A DNA stretch of 64,000 nt from Ciona savignyi. Taxonomy: Eukaryota > Chordata > Ascidiacea > Phlebobranchia > Cionidae. The stretch lies in assembly GCA_000149265.1 (NCBI GenBank), contig CH003401.1:259969-323968 (forward strand), given 5' to 3'. The notes under the pieces are model-generated. The model was given only the letters and a program-made list of their open reading frames with translations. It was not told where the DNA came from and did no database searches. This document shows positions 21,961-33,839 of the stretch, piece by piece. The stretch's first letter is position 1; the number at the start of each line of letters is the position of its first letter. The position numbers and the translations under genes are program-made.

Positions 21961-22448
21961 TATTTTTACGTTGATTTTTTGTACCGGTTTAATTCCATGA
22001 TGGTCTTGTCACCGAACTCGTTGTTGTGTGGAATTAAATAAGTGTTATCGGTCGCGTTAAAAATTCAGCAAGACGACCGTACATAGCAATACTAGATTTT
22101 TACAGGGCCTAGTTTCAAGCCCATAACGTGTTCGTTGCTGAGTCCGTTTTTTGTATGTTTAGTTAGTTTAGTTTATTCATTTTTGCTCCAGTTTTCAAAA
22201 ATGGCAAACAAATATAATAACGACACAGGAACGGAAAAAGACGGCAAAACAAACAGTCGTTAAAACCCGTCATTAAAAAAAGATATCATATAATGAATAA
22301 ATCGGACGCGGCCGCCAAACCTAGGCGAAAGAACAATATTAAGCAATCCAAGTTGAATTACGAGGAAAACGATATAAAGCCCTGAAGAAAAGTGTGTGGT
22401 AAAGCGCGACCATGACTAATTCAGATTTGGTGGAATGTAAGTGGATTA
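21961..22448. other. Spacer with repeat debris
   Basis: It contains a tRNA-like repeat piece (TATCGGTCGCGTTAAAAATTC, about 22047). It also contains the broken Helitron-like core (TTCAGATTTGGTGGAATG, about 22425) into which the LTR element inserted. No gene is recognised. Confidence 0.5.
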
Positions 22449-22453
22449 CCTAC

Positions 22454-22836
22454 TGTTACGGTCACGTGTTTTTCCCTTATTGTTTTATTTTGCTCTCTTG
22501 TTTAAGTTGTACGTCACATCCTGATTTAGTGCTTGTTGTATGGAATCCTTGAGACCTAAGGTCATTTCATTTTATACTAGGAACCAAGTGGTGGTCTAAT
22601 TGAAACCATACTATTGTTAAAAGGGGTTTTCTGTATAGTGTACGGAAATTTGTTATATATTTTTGCCGGAAATTTCAGGTATGTGTGATTTGATTATATT
22701 TTGTTTCACTGACGTACCCTTTGTTAATCATTTTATTATTTTGTTTTTAGTTACCGCAATACAAGGAAGACTATATTTTGCGCGTATCTGATCATGAAAG
22801 GCCAGGCTCGTACTTGGGTGAAGTACGGCCGCAACA
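22454..22836 (+). repeat. 5' LTR
   Basis: It is 383 bp, TG...CA bounded, and identical to the 3' LTR except for one A/T difference in the CCCTTATTG/CCCTTTTTG tract. Confidence 0.93.
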
Positions 22837-23004
22837 GTAACTGAAATTTCGAAGAGTTTCAGCCCTCTAAGAGTAACTGAAACTTCGAAGAGTTTCATTC
22901 AGCCTTCTAACAATAACAACTAAACTCCCAACGAAACAGACCTTCGCCACGAGTCAAGGCAGGACGAAGGTGATTACAATAGCGTGTGGAAACGTCGGCG
23001 CTGA

Positions 23005-25310
23005 TTGGGAGAAATCGAGCGGATTGGGAGCAGAAGGATGAGTGAACCAGGCTCTGAACTGAGCGACAAATTATTACAGCAGGAACTTAGTAACGTTACT
23101 ATTAGAAGGCCGAAGTCGAGTCAAACCGCAGGTCCATCCCCCGTGCAGAAGGACTACAGAACGGAGGAAATGCCTGGCGGTACGGAACAATCGACAAGCG
23201 TGAACATAAATTTGCGTCTATAAGAACATTGCAAGCCACGGTGAACAAAGGCGCATCTAAAGTTGAAAGATCAATTGTAACATCAGCTGACATTTTAGAA
23301 ATCCAGACGTTATTTTTAAGTCTTACCAAGTTGGAAGACGACTACACGGCTTTGTTTGACAAAGTAATCGAAACGTTAGCTGCGACCGAGAAATTGGAAG
23401 CGCATGACAATAGGCGACAAATCGAAGCCAGAATAAGAGAAATCACGAAAAATGCGAGAGTGGCAATAGAGCAACTCCGAGCCGAGCGCATATCGGCAAA
23501 GTCGAGCTCAAAGACTGCCAGATCATCTGCGTGCCTAGACGCCGAAATCAAACAGAATTCTTTCGGTATAAATGATGATGATATTGATGGCTCTGGACAA
23601 TCCAAAAATGGTGAAAAACATTACATAGACCACGACACATGGAGTGCTCAGGTGAAACGTATTAATCCTGTTTCTATGTATCATTTACCAACTGTAACAT
23701 TAAAAGTGTTCGATGGGAACGTATTGTCCTTTTTATCATGGGAAACTGCGTTTGACGCACTGGTTGAACCATCAGCATGCACTGCCCTAAAACTAAATCT
23801 GCTTAGTCAATACTTATCTGGAGAACCGAAATCAATGGTCGAAGGTTTCATGCTCCTACAGACGGAACAAGCCTATCAAAGGGCAAGAAGCCAATTAAAA
23901 GCGCGTTATGGCAACGAAAGCGTGGTAGGAAAGGCATTTTTGGACAAGCTGTACTTATGGCCAAAAATACTTCCCAATAATCCATCTTCCATTCGTCGTT
24001 ATTCTGACTATTTAAACCAAATATTGGTGGCAAAACAAAACATAAAGTCGCTAGACATATTGGACTTCCCATATGAGAGTGCAAAAATAAACGCCAAACT
24101 TCCACAATTTGTTAATTCGAAGTGGCGAGAAGTTGTTATCCAATGGAAAGCAGATCACAGCAACCAATATCCACCGTTTAAGGTATTAGCCTCTTTCATT
24201 AACCAACAGGCGGAAATAGAGAACATACCAGAGCTTAACGATGTTGGGCAATACGAGCGATCACGACAAACGTCATTCAATACACAACATAGGTCGCATC
24301 AAAATGTTCAAGCTACGGTGCTAAGTACGAGATTGAGTTTCGATCACAAATCGAAAGAATTAACAAATCCAAATCAGCTTTGCGAATATATGCAGGTTGA
24401 ATTTATTGAAAGGAAGAACGACAATCACCAGAAACTTGCTGCAGAGGACAAAAGGGTTGTGGATATTAGCTGTGATAACACACGACAATGTGATGACGGT
24501 CATTACAAAAGGGAGACTGCAGAGATTGTGCGAAACAACTTATACGTTAACGATGGTGCAACGTCGGTACTGAATTGTGAGAGAGCGATCGAGCTGGTAA
24601 GAAAAAGTAAACGTTTATGCTCTAAAGCAGGTCTACGAGTGCACAAGTTCGCGTCCAATCGGAAAGAAGTTCTCGAAACAATCAAACAGGAAGACCGATC
24701 TCGAGGTTCACGATCCAAAGACTTGAATGCTACGGTTTCGACAGAGAGGGTGATTGGTGTGAAATGGTGTTTGGAAAGCAATTCCCTGTGCTTCAGGACC
24801 ATCTTGAAAGACTTGCCGATCACCAGACGGAAGCCCCATTTTGCTGAAAAGAAAGACAATGCTTCAGCATCTGTGCAAGGAGAAATGCGACTGGGATGAT
24901 CCTGTCCCAGATGATATACAAGCACGGTCGATTAGATGGAGAGATCTGAATCATCTAAAGGTACTACGGTGTTTTTCTGCTCCAAACTTTGTCGCAATAA
25001 TACGACGAGAGTTGCATCACTTCTTTGGTGCTAGCAACACAGGATATGGTGAAGTTCAACTAATTGACTTGTGCGCGAGACCCCGTAGGCGGAGAGTACA
25101 GAACATGACTGAAGAATTTTGGCCACGTTGGAAATGGAAAACCGAGTCAAACTTAACACGGCGAAACGAATGGTGCTTTACGCAGCACAACTTGGAGGAG
25201 AGAATGTTCTAGATGACGAAGGAAAGGAGAACAAGTGCAGCTCGAGTTCTCCGCCGCCCAATACATAAACTGGTATTACTGCTTCGGGCTGCAGAAAATA
25301 CAATCGTCTA
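23005..25310 (+). pseudogene. BEL/Pao gag-pol remnant with in-frame deletions
   Basis: The main frame (23229-24899) holds a Pao-type gag of the DUF1759 kind (FDGNVLSFLSWETAFD, LSQYLSGEPKSMVEGF, then ARYGNESVVGKAFL). It then jumps directly into the C-terminal part of a reverse transcriptase: YVND where active enzymes have YVDD, then HKFASNRKEVLE and ERVIGVKWC. Another frame (24841-25212) carries RNase H-side text (LHHFFGASNTGYG) joined to the integrase end (MTEEFWPRWK). The last integrase residues (RRPIHKLVLLLRAAEN) appear in a third frame near 25280. Protease, most of RT and most of integrase are missing, so the copy cannot move on its own. An upstream frame (23005-23223) may be shifted gag leader. 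Confidence 0.85.
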
Positions 25311-25445
25311 ATTACATGGTGTCTATTCCCGAACGGGGAGCCTTCCAAACTTTTTAAACCTTTAGATGTCGGTGTATTTATGGTGGAAAAACTGATTTCG
25401 CATATTTTTGAGTTTATTTAAAAATTTTCAATTTTTGAGGAGCCA

Positions 25446-25828
25446 TGTTACGGTCACGTGTTTTTCCCTTTTTGTTTTATTTTGCTCTCTTGTTTAAGTT
25501 GTACGTCACATCCTGATTTAGTGCTTGTTGTATGGAATCCTTGAGACCTAAGGTCATTTCATTTTATACTAGGAACCAAGTGGTGGTCTAATTGAAACCA
25601 TACTATTGTTAAAAGGGGTTTTCTGTATAGTGTACGGAAATTTGTTATATATTTTTGCCGGAAATTTCAGGTATGTGTGATTTGATTATATTTTGTTTCA
25701 CTGACGTACCCTTTGTTAATCATTTTATTATTTTGTTTTTAGTTACCGCAATACAAGGAAGACTATATTTTGCGCGTATCTGATCATGAAAGGCCAGGCT
25801 CGTACTTGGGTGAAGTACGGCCGCAACA
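25446..25828 (+). repeat. 3' LTR
   Basis: It is 383 bp, TG...CA bounded, and followed by the target duplication CCTAC. The preceding tract TTTTTGAGGAGCCA is only a weak polypurine signal. Confidence 0.93.
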
Positions 25829-25869
25829 CCTACTAATTTAACAATTAGAAAAAAAATTATCTAGGGATG

Positions 25870-26520
25870 TGTATAATCTGTCTAGATCCGCTTTGGCATT
25901 AACGCAGGTAATTGATTGGTTGCGGCCGGGGGTAAAAATGGTGGTGTCATAGGCAAACATAATAGCTTTACTGTGGGTAAGTCAATTTGGCAGGTCATCG
26001 ATATATATAAGGAATAGTAAAGGACCTAGAATGGATCCCTGAGGAACTCCTAATTTAACTGGGTTTGGGTCGGAAGAAAGAGTTCCATAAAAATTAACAA
26101 ATTGTTTTCGGTTTGATAAATAACTGGTGAACCAATCAAGTGCTACACCCCGGATGCCATAATGAGACATTTTGTTAAGCAAAATGTCATGATCAATGGT
26201 GTCGAATGCTTTTGACAGGTCTAAAAAAACACCGATAACAGGTGTCTTATTTTCCAAATGATCAGATATTATATTAACCAGGAGATTGCTAGCATGGCTA
26301 GTTGAATGATCTTTCCTGAATCCAAATTGGTTGTTGTGAAGAACATTATTGTGATTTATAAAGGAGTGGGTTCTGTGTATATTAATTTTTCTATTATTTT
26401 AGAACATGAAGGCAGTAGACTAATCGGTCGGTAGTTATTTATCAGTGAGTGCTTGCCTTTTAAAACACTCGGATTACTTTTGCAATTTCGAAGTCATTTA
26501 TAAATTTTTCTGATTATAGA
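25870..26520 (-). pseudogene. Non-LTR (LINE) reverse transcriptase fragment
   Basis: Read on the minus strand: NYRPISLLPSCSKIIEKL, FGFRKDHSTSHA, then GVFLDLSKAFDTIDHDILL, GVPQGSILGPLLFLIYIDDLP, and a stop at about 25979. Beyond the stop the frame continues with MFAYDTTIF, where the catalytic pair of the [FY]ADD box is altered to AYD. The stop, the frameshift upstream and the altered box show it is dead. It resembles Jockey/CR1-type RTs; the clade is not determined. Confidence 0.85.
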
Positions 26521-26524
26521 GATA

Positions 26525-26830
26525 GGATTATAGGATAGGTCGATAGGATATTCATGTTTATCCCCGTGAATGGGAAAACCAAGTGGGTTAACACACAGGC
26601 AATCGTCAGATCATCTCGCGCCTACCGTCGGGTTACCGGAGCTATTGCAGTGTGTTGTACATGATTTACACGTTCCTTCAATTTAGTAGAACCCATTAAT
26701 CTGCTGAGTTTAGGCAATGTCCGTAAAGTGCCTTGCCCAAGGACACAGCCGACTAGCTAGCGACCAGTTTCGCACCTGCAACCTTTCGATTGAAAGGCGA
26801 CGCACTTAACCGCTAGACCCACGGGCCGGG
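26525..26830 (-). mobile_element. Full composite SINE
   Basis: The minus strand runs from the tRNA-like head (GGCCCGTGGGTCTAGCGG in reverse near 26825), through box B-like text (GGTTGCAGGTGCGAAAC), to the tail GGATAAACATGAATATCCTATC near 26530. It is one of the best preserved copies. Confidence 0.9.
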
Positions 26831-27190
26831 ATGGATTAAATATATGGGATAGTGCTTGCAATATAAATGCAATATATTGACCGGTGTGGATTTTACAACC
26901 TTTGTCGGAATGAGATCTAAGCCGCTGCTGGATTTAGATTTTAAGTCCAGTATTATTGTTTAAATCTCATGTGGAAAAATAGGGAATATGTACATGGACG
27001 AAAATGATTGGGTTCTCAGGTAATCTGTGTGGTGTAAGGTGACATCCGGTTTACCAACTCAGTTGCAACGTTTGAAAAATGATCATTAAACAGGTTAGCA
27101 ATGTGTATTGGGTTGATGGAAGATGTAAGCCGGTTTATGTATCGGTCGCGTTAACAATTCAGCCAGACGACCTTACATAACAATACCAGA
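26831..27190. other. Spacer before lectin A
   Basis: No gene is seen. A tRNA-like repeat piece (TATCGGTCGCGTTAACAATTC) is at about 27139. The same piece lies upstream of lectins C, D and E. Confidence 0.5.
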
Positions 27191-27194
27191 AGAG

Positions 27195-27435
27195 CGTTTT
27201 TTTCTTAACAAAACTCTCTCATACCACCTTGCGACCAAAACATTGTTTTCCTGTGGTTAAAGAAGATTTAGTCTCGCCTGTTCACGAGACACGGTATTTT
27301 AGTTCGTGCTTGTGTGGTTTTATGCAATAGCCTGAAGGTAAATGTGTTTCATGTGACAAACAAGTTATGAGCTAAATCCGCATTTAGCGAACTACACTAA
27401 GGCGAGTGTAGCGAGCTTTTTATCAAGTTTCTACA
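27195..27435 (+). promoter_or_regulatory. Conserved upstream module of lectin A
   Basis: About 240 bp are shared with the other lectin genes. Landmarks are the interrupted palindrome GTCTCG...CGAGAC (20 bp in the B-D copies), GTATTTTAGTTCGTG, and TGTGGTTTTATGCAATAG, which contains a RUNX-like TGTGGT next to a C/EBP-like TTATGCAAT. These are followed by GTGACAAACAAGTT and AGCTAAATCCGCATTTAGCG. Whether this is promoter, 5' UTR or both cannot be told here. Confidence 0.6.
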
Positions 27436-28371
27436 ATGTTCAGATTTAGCATTTTCATTTCGACGGTACTTCTTATCTGTTGCTTGAATGATTGCATTGG
27501 ACATGAGACATTGAGTTCATATGTCTTGTGTAACCCAGTATCGACAAACCAACCAAACAACAGCCCCATAGCACAAGGACCCCCTGGTAAAGCAGGGCCT
27601 CGAGGGGAAAAGGGTGAAATAGGTTCGAGAGGACTTCCCGGCACAAAAGGAGAAAGAGATGCAAGAAATCGCAACGAACTTGCTGCTCTGACTCGTCGAA
27701 TTGACGAACTTACAAGTAAGTAATATACCAATGATATTATACAATGGTATTAACTATTCGTCTCACTAATTAATTTGTTTTCTAATGAAACCTTCAATTA
27801 AAGGTACACTTTCAAGTCTACAGAATGTTGGCTGGACGAGCATAGGTAGTTATTGGTATCGAACTTCGCCAGCTAAACTGAGTTGGTCCGAATCCAGAGT
27901 TTATTGTTTAGCATTGGGTGGCGACTTGGCAACTGCTGGTATGCGGAATGCAGAAACACGAAGGTTAGTAATATGTGTTTCATATGTTCTGGTTTCTCAG
28001 CGGTATTTGTTTAATGATAATGATACGTCGGCCTCAAAGCCGAAAGGTCGTGGATTCGATGTATACAATTTGCTGTTTTGTCTAAGATTCAATAATTTAA
28101 CATTTCCAGATTAATGTTCAACCAAAACTTTCTAACACGAGGTGAAAGCTACTGGTTTGGAATGAACGACATTGACAACGAGGGAACTTGGGTCTGGATT
28201 GATGGAGTCGCCAAAACTAGTTCCAACAGCAACTTTGCTCCTAGCGAACCTAATAATTATGGGTGGGCTCCTAATGCCGACTGCGGGCGATTGTATCCGT
28301 CAGGTTCGGGTCTTTTAATGGACGATGTGGTCTGTTCGTATCCTTATTTTGCGCTTTGTGAGAAAAATTAA
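27436..28371 (+). CDS. Lectin A: collectin-like (collagen stalk + C-type lectin domain)
   Basis: Exons at 27436-27715, 27804-27963 and 28110-28371 join in phase for 233 aa. The order is a signal peptide (MFRFSIFISTVLLICCLN), an N-terminal segment with Cys residues that could link subunits, 9 Gly-X-Y triplets ([16 protein letters not shown]...), a predicted coiled neck ([13 protein letters not shown]), and a C-type lectin domain across exons 2-3. Domain landmarks are [27 protein letters not shown], the EPN motif (SEPNNYG), ADCGRLY, MDDVVC and FALCEKN. EPN usually goes with mannose-type ligands; MDD stands where WND is usual, so calcium/sugar binding is likely but unproven. Collectins are secreted pattern-recognition oligomers. 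AATAAA is at 28381. Confidence 0.9.
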
Positions 28372-28865
28372 GCCAGATCAAATAAAATGCTTAGATTGGT
28401 GAAACAGTTTATATAACGCTTATCGCTTTTGCTTTTCGTGCATCCTAAGATTTTGAATTATGTATAAAAATAAATTCCCAGCCAGTGTGACTTACGACTC
28501 CGTATATGTAGCTACGCCATGTAATTGCTTGGAAAAGCCGATTTGATCATTGAAGATTCGCTGGTTATTGTGGGTCCCATTTGGAAAAATGGGACACATA
28601 TTGTTTTTGTCCGTTATTTTTTTCTTTTTTTTCGTCAAAGGTTTGACAGGCATGGCTTGTGGCTCCGACATCTACCAGAAAGGGTAAAGCAATCGTAATG
28701 AAACTTTGATATTTGTTAGCGCACATGGTCTAGATATGCAGAAACCAAAATTTTGGGTAATTTATTGACGGGGATTCCCCCGGGAGGTGAAAAACCAAAA
28801 CGGTATTTTTTTCTAAAAAATTAGCTTTTTTGGGCATAGCGCTTGAACGGCTGCTCCAATTTTAA

Positions 28866-30544
28866 CTAGAGAGTGTCAACCACGTGTTTTACCACCACTA
28901 TTTGTAAAACACCTGTTGTAATATATATATATATATACGAGTAGGGTCCCTACACATAATTTATATTTTATACACCGGGTATGTAGTTTGTTTTTGCAAG
29001 CATACACGCATGGGTCCCTGAGGTAACAATCCGATCTTGTTGTAAATGTTCATTACACAATATATGTTAATGTCAGATTTATGCACGTCAGATACATGTT
29101 ATTCAATATTCCAGAAAGTTTTAACCGGACTGTCATAGTTTTGTTTCTGCAGGCATAAACGCATGGGTCCCATAGTTATTAAACCAAACTTCTTTTTTAT
29201 GTGTAAGTAATAAAAGAATACGCGTATTAGATTTACGAACATTTTACCACAAATGTTTTAAATTTAAGCCTCTTGTCAACCGATGTAATAAAAGGAAGGT
29301 AAATTTCCAAAACAGCCTGGTTGAGTTTTTTATTATATCGGGGAATTCCCCTGGGTTTAGTACATCTATTTCTGCTTTTACATATCTGAGTTATGTTATC
29401 TAAGTTGGATGTTTAATAATCTAACAAACAGTTTTAATCCGTTTTGGCGACTCCTTGTTGGAGATGTCGTCGCGATATGGCATGCTCGTTACAACCATGG
29501 TTTAAAAACAAATCATAATTTTAAGGGTATTTCCCTAGGTATTTTAATTCTCTTTGCTCAATGGTACAATGGCGGATAGGATAATAACATTTCAGCCGTT
29601 CAAGCGCTATGCCCAAAAGAGCTAATTTTTTTAAATATCAATTTGGTTTTTCATCTCCCAGGGGAGTTTTTCTGGGTATACTAGGCTACGCAAAATTTTA
29701 GTTTCTACATATCTAGACCACGTTTTCTAACAAATGATAAAGTTTCATTGCGATTCCATTAATTTTTCTAGTACACGATTGGCCCACAAGCCATGCCTGT
29801 CACAATCATAATTTGATACCAAACTTTTTAGGGTATTTTCCTAGGTAATTGTTTAAATTCTTTTAATTGTTAAATCAGTAGCTAATGCACTTATATTTCA
29901 TCAAATCTAATTAAATATGCAGTAGCCGTTTAAGCGCTATGCGCAAAAAAGCTTTTTTTTAGAAAAAAATACCGTTTTGGTTTTTCACCTCCCAGGGGAA
30001 TTCCCCTGGATATATTACTCCAAAAAATTTGGTTTTTGCATTTTTAGCCCATGTTGTCTAACAAATCACAAAGTTTTATTGCAATTTGTTTACCCCTTCC
30101 GGTAGATGTTGGAGCCACAAGCCGTGCCTATCACTATCATGATTTAGAAACAAATCTTCATTTTTAGGGTATTTCCCTAAGTAAATATTTTGTTTCTTCT
30201 AATTCGTAAAGAAGTGGCTAACACACTTTTATTTTACCAAATTTGATCCTAATTGGATTAGCCGTTCAAGCGTTATGCCTAAAAAAGATAAATTTTTAGA
30301 AAAATTACCGTTTTGGTTTGTGACCTCCCAGGGGAATTCCCCTGGGTATATAACTCAAAATTTTAGTTTCTGCATATCTATACCATGGGTTCTAACAAAT
30401 GACAAAGGTTCGTTGCGATTCCATTACCCCTTTCTGGTGGATGTCGGAGCCACAACCCATGCCTGTCAAACCTTTGACGAAAAAAAATAGAAAAAAAACG
30501 GGACAAAACAATATGTGTCCCATTTTTCCAAATGGGACCCATAA
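28866..30544 (-). mobile_element. Helitron-like element H3, nested in H2
   Basis: On the plus strand it reads CTAGAGAGTGTCAACCACG ... GGGACCCATAA. Removing it restores the host core text GCTCCAATTTTAATTAGGTTTGG, which has the same length as intact units (GCTCCAATTTGAATCAGATTTGG). This fixes the borders and shows insertion between A and T. It holds four palindromic core units. Confidence 0.8.
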
Positions 30545-31632
30545 TTAGGTTTGGTAAAATGTGAGAACATTAGGCAATGATATAATACTTTGAAGAAATA
30601 AAAAAAATACCTAGGGAAATACCCTAAAAAAAGGTTTTGTTTCAAATCATGATTGTGACATGCATGGCTTGTGGCTCCGACAGCTATCAGAAGGGGTAAT
30701 TGAATCGCAATGGTTCTTTGACATTTGTTAGCGCACATGGTCTAGATATGCAGAAACCAAAATTTTAGGCAGTTTATCGAGGGGGATTTCCCTTAGAGGT
30801 GAAAAACCAAAACGGTATTTTTTTTATAAAAAAAAAGCTTTTTTGGGCATAGCGCATGAACGACTGCTCCAATGTTGATCAGATTTGGTACAATGTATGT
30901 GTATTAGCCATTGCTTTACGAATGAGAAGAAACAAATTATTTACTCGGGGAAATACCCTGAAAATAAATATATGTTCCTAAATCCCGATTGTAACGGTTA
31001 TGGCCTGTGGCTTCACAATCTACCAGAAGGGGTAAGGAAATCGTAATGAAACTTTGTCATTTGTTAGACAACATGGTCTAGAAATGCAAAAACCAAAATG
31101 TTGGGTAATACATCCAGGGGAATTCCCCTAGTACGTAAAAAATCAAAACGTTTTTTTTCTAAACAAATATCTTTTTCGGGCATAGCGCTTGAACGGCTGC
31201 TCCAATTTGAATCAGATTTAGTGGAATGTAAGTGCATTAGTCACTGTTTAACATTTAGAAGAAATTAAAATATTACCTAGGGAAATACCTTATAAAAATA
31301 AGATTTTGTTCTCAAATCACGATTGTCACATGCATGCCATATCGCCCCGACATCTACCAGAAATAGTAATGGAATCGCAATGAAAATTTGACATTTTTTA
31401 GACAACATGGTCTGGATATGCAAAAACAAAAATTTTGGGTGATAAATCTACGGGAATTCCCCTGGGATGTTAAAAACCAAAACGGTATTTTTTTTTCTAA
31501 AAAGATAGCTTTTTTGGTCATAGCGTTTAAACTGCTGCTCCAATTTGAATCAGATTAGGTGGAATGTAAGACCATTGGACACTGTGTGCCAATTAAAAGT
31601 AAGAAAACATTTACTTCGGGTAATTCCCTTAA

Positions 31633-33839
31633 AGGGGAACTGAAGTCAATTTTAGGAATATCTTAATAAATGGAAAAAAATACGCTGATTTCAAAAATCA
31701 AATCAGTCTCTTCCAATATTTTTTTGTTAAAAAGTAATGAGCAGATATGCATTTCATTTTATGTTAGGGGATTTCCCGTATTACGTCATTGACGTTGTTG
31801 AGATTTCGTGCCTATATGCGTTGTATGCAATCATGTGCCAGTTTAGAGGTGAATTAGTAATAGAAGCGTCTGCAGGAGCGTTGTATTTTCGTTTTTTTTA
31901 TGGAGACTTAGCATAACTCTTGTCATATAGCCTAACTAAACCAATGTACGCGCGTGACAGCTTACCTTAAGCGGTCATTCAGGCCTGCAATGTCCTGGAC
32001 CTAAGCTGAATGCTGAGGTATACATTTCTCGTATTTAAATGACTTTAGAACAATAAGTCTTAGCAATTTATATCATAAAAGTGAAGACAGAACAAAAAAA
32101 TTACAACAGAATACATTAAACTGTAACTGCCAGCAATTTATAGAAATAAACCAGCCATCAAGCAAAGGCTAGACTATGCGGTGGGAACAACCTATTTCTT
32201 TCATGGTTTACCTTGGCTGTTTGTATAATGTTTTGCTTTTGTGTATGTGGTGCATTTAATGTCTGCTGTTATTGAAACTGAGCATTAGCCTAGTGGTTGA
32301 GAATACCACTTGATGCATAAACCAGTTAATCCATAATAGCCGATGTGTAGTCCGACAATAAGTACACACCAAGCACTCAGATACGTAAGTGAAGAATATA
32401 TATAATAAACCTCTACTTAACTACCCAAATAAGTTAATAAGAATATACCATTTTTCCAATTCAGTTCTTTTTATTAGATGTTGTAAAATGCCTAAAGTTT
32501 ACAAAGTAAAGAAAGTCATTGAGAAGGAAAGAAGAGTGATTAGAGCATATTGTTTTTCTCCGGGATGTACAAATTTATATTAAAGCACACGAAATTCCAA
32601 TCCACCTGTGCACTTCCATCGATTTCCTCACAGCGACAAAAAACGGATAAAGCAATGGATACAACAATGCAAGCGTTTTAAACTACCTGAAAAAGAACCG
32701 CAGTGTGCAGTGCACATTTTTGTGACAAGGATTATCATAGTAAAATTGTATTTGACTCCAATGGAGTGGCCAAGATGATGAAGGAAGCTAAAGAATCTAA
32801 GAGAAATAAGTACCACAGGATCTCTGGTGTCATTTAGTGATGAAATTGCATCTTCAGTGGGGAGTAGCTCTCATACTGAGTTAAATGTGAGCAAAATAAG
32901 TGAATATGTACCATCATCACAGTCTTCATCATCAAAGTCAAGCGAATCATCCAACAGTGATGATATCAATGCTATTGAAGCTGTTAAATTGATTGTCTAT
33001 TTACACTGCCTGTTATAACTTTGAATTTGTGTTGTTTTATTGTGTACAATAAAACTTCTTTCATCCATGCCAGAATGCTGAAAACTGTCATCCATTTTAG
33101 TGTTACAACCTTAACTTAAATTTACTCTAGAAATGAATAAAACAAAAGTAATTTGTTAAAACTCCTATGTATACCAAATTTCTCAGTTTGTAGCCTAAGG
33201 GTTGATAATAACATTGCTAGTCTACGTTACAGATTATGGCTATATATTGAAAAGCAACAATTATAAAAGAAATAGGCTGTTCCCAGTTCCCACCATATAG
33301 TCTGATCTTTGATTGATGGCTGGTTTATTTCTATAAATTGCTGACAGTTACAGTTTACTGCCTCCTGTTCTAGTTTTTTGTTCTGTCTTCACTTTTATGA
33401 TATAAATTGCTAAGACTTATTATTCTAAAGTCATTTAAATACGAGACCTGTATACCTCAGCATTCAGCTTAGGTCCAGGACCGTGCAGGCCTGAATGACC
33501 GCTTAAGGTAAGCTGTCACGCGCGTACATTGGTTCAGTTAGGCTATATGACAAGTGTTATGCTAAGTCTCCATAAAAAAACAAAAATATCACGCTCCTGC
33601 AGGCGCTTTTGTTACCAATTTACCTCGAAACTGGCACATGATTGTATACAACGCATATAGGCACGAAATCTCAACAACGTCAATGACGTAATACGGAAAA
33701 TCCCCTAACATAAAATGAAATGCATATCTGCTTATAACTTTGTAATAAAAAATTATTGGAAGAAACTGATTTGATTTTTGAAATCAGCGTATTTTTTTCC
33801 ATTGATTAAGATATTCTTAAAATTGACTTCAGTTCCCCT
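31633..33839 (+). mobile_element. DNA transposon with ~570-bp terminal inverted repeats and a THAP remnant
   Basis: The ends AGGGGAACTGAAGTCAATTT and its inverse AAATTGACTTCAGTTCCCCT are each flanked by TTAA (31629-31632, 33840-33843). The inverted arms reach about 32205 and 33266. The host core unit is otherwise continuous (GGTAATTCCCTT / GAAAACGAAGATATG), supporting the borders. Because the ends and TTAA form one palindrome, a TA duplication is equally possible. The middle kilobase carries a broken THAP domain. Confidence 0.85.
32488..33017 (+). pseudogene. Broken THAP-domain gene inside the 2.2-kb transposon
   Basis: MPKVYKVKKVIEKERR leads to CFSPGCTN and then a stop (about 32581). A neighbouring frame continues FHRFPHSDKKRIKQW, QQCKRFKLP and QCAVH, and a third frame continues CDKDYHSKIVFDSNG. 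This gives the THAP order C-x4-C, FHRFP, W, P, C-x2-H, DYHSK. A Ser-rich tail follows (SSSHTELN, SSQSSSSKSSESS). THAP domains bind DNA and are common in P-type and related transposases; no catalytic domain remains. Confidence 0.75.

Larger units (their letters stand above)
22449..25833 (+). mobile_element. BEL/Pao LTR retrotransposon, internally deleted
   Basis: Two 383-bp LTRs (22454-22836 and 25446-25828), TGTTACGG...GCCGCAACA, are flanked by the 5-bp duplication CCTAC at 22449-22453 and 25829-25833. I see one base difference between the LTRs, so insertion was recent. The family is set by the gag and pol remnants described next. No typical TGG primer-binding site follows the left LTR; instead there is a duplicated hairpin leader (ACTTCGAAGAGTTTC) at 22837-22910. 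It sits in a Helitron-like core fragment. Confidence 0.9.
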
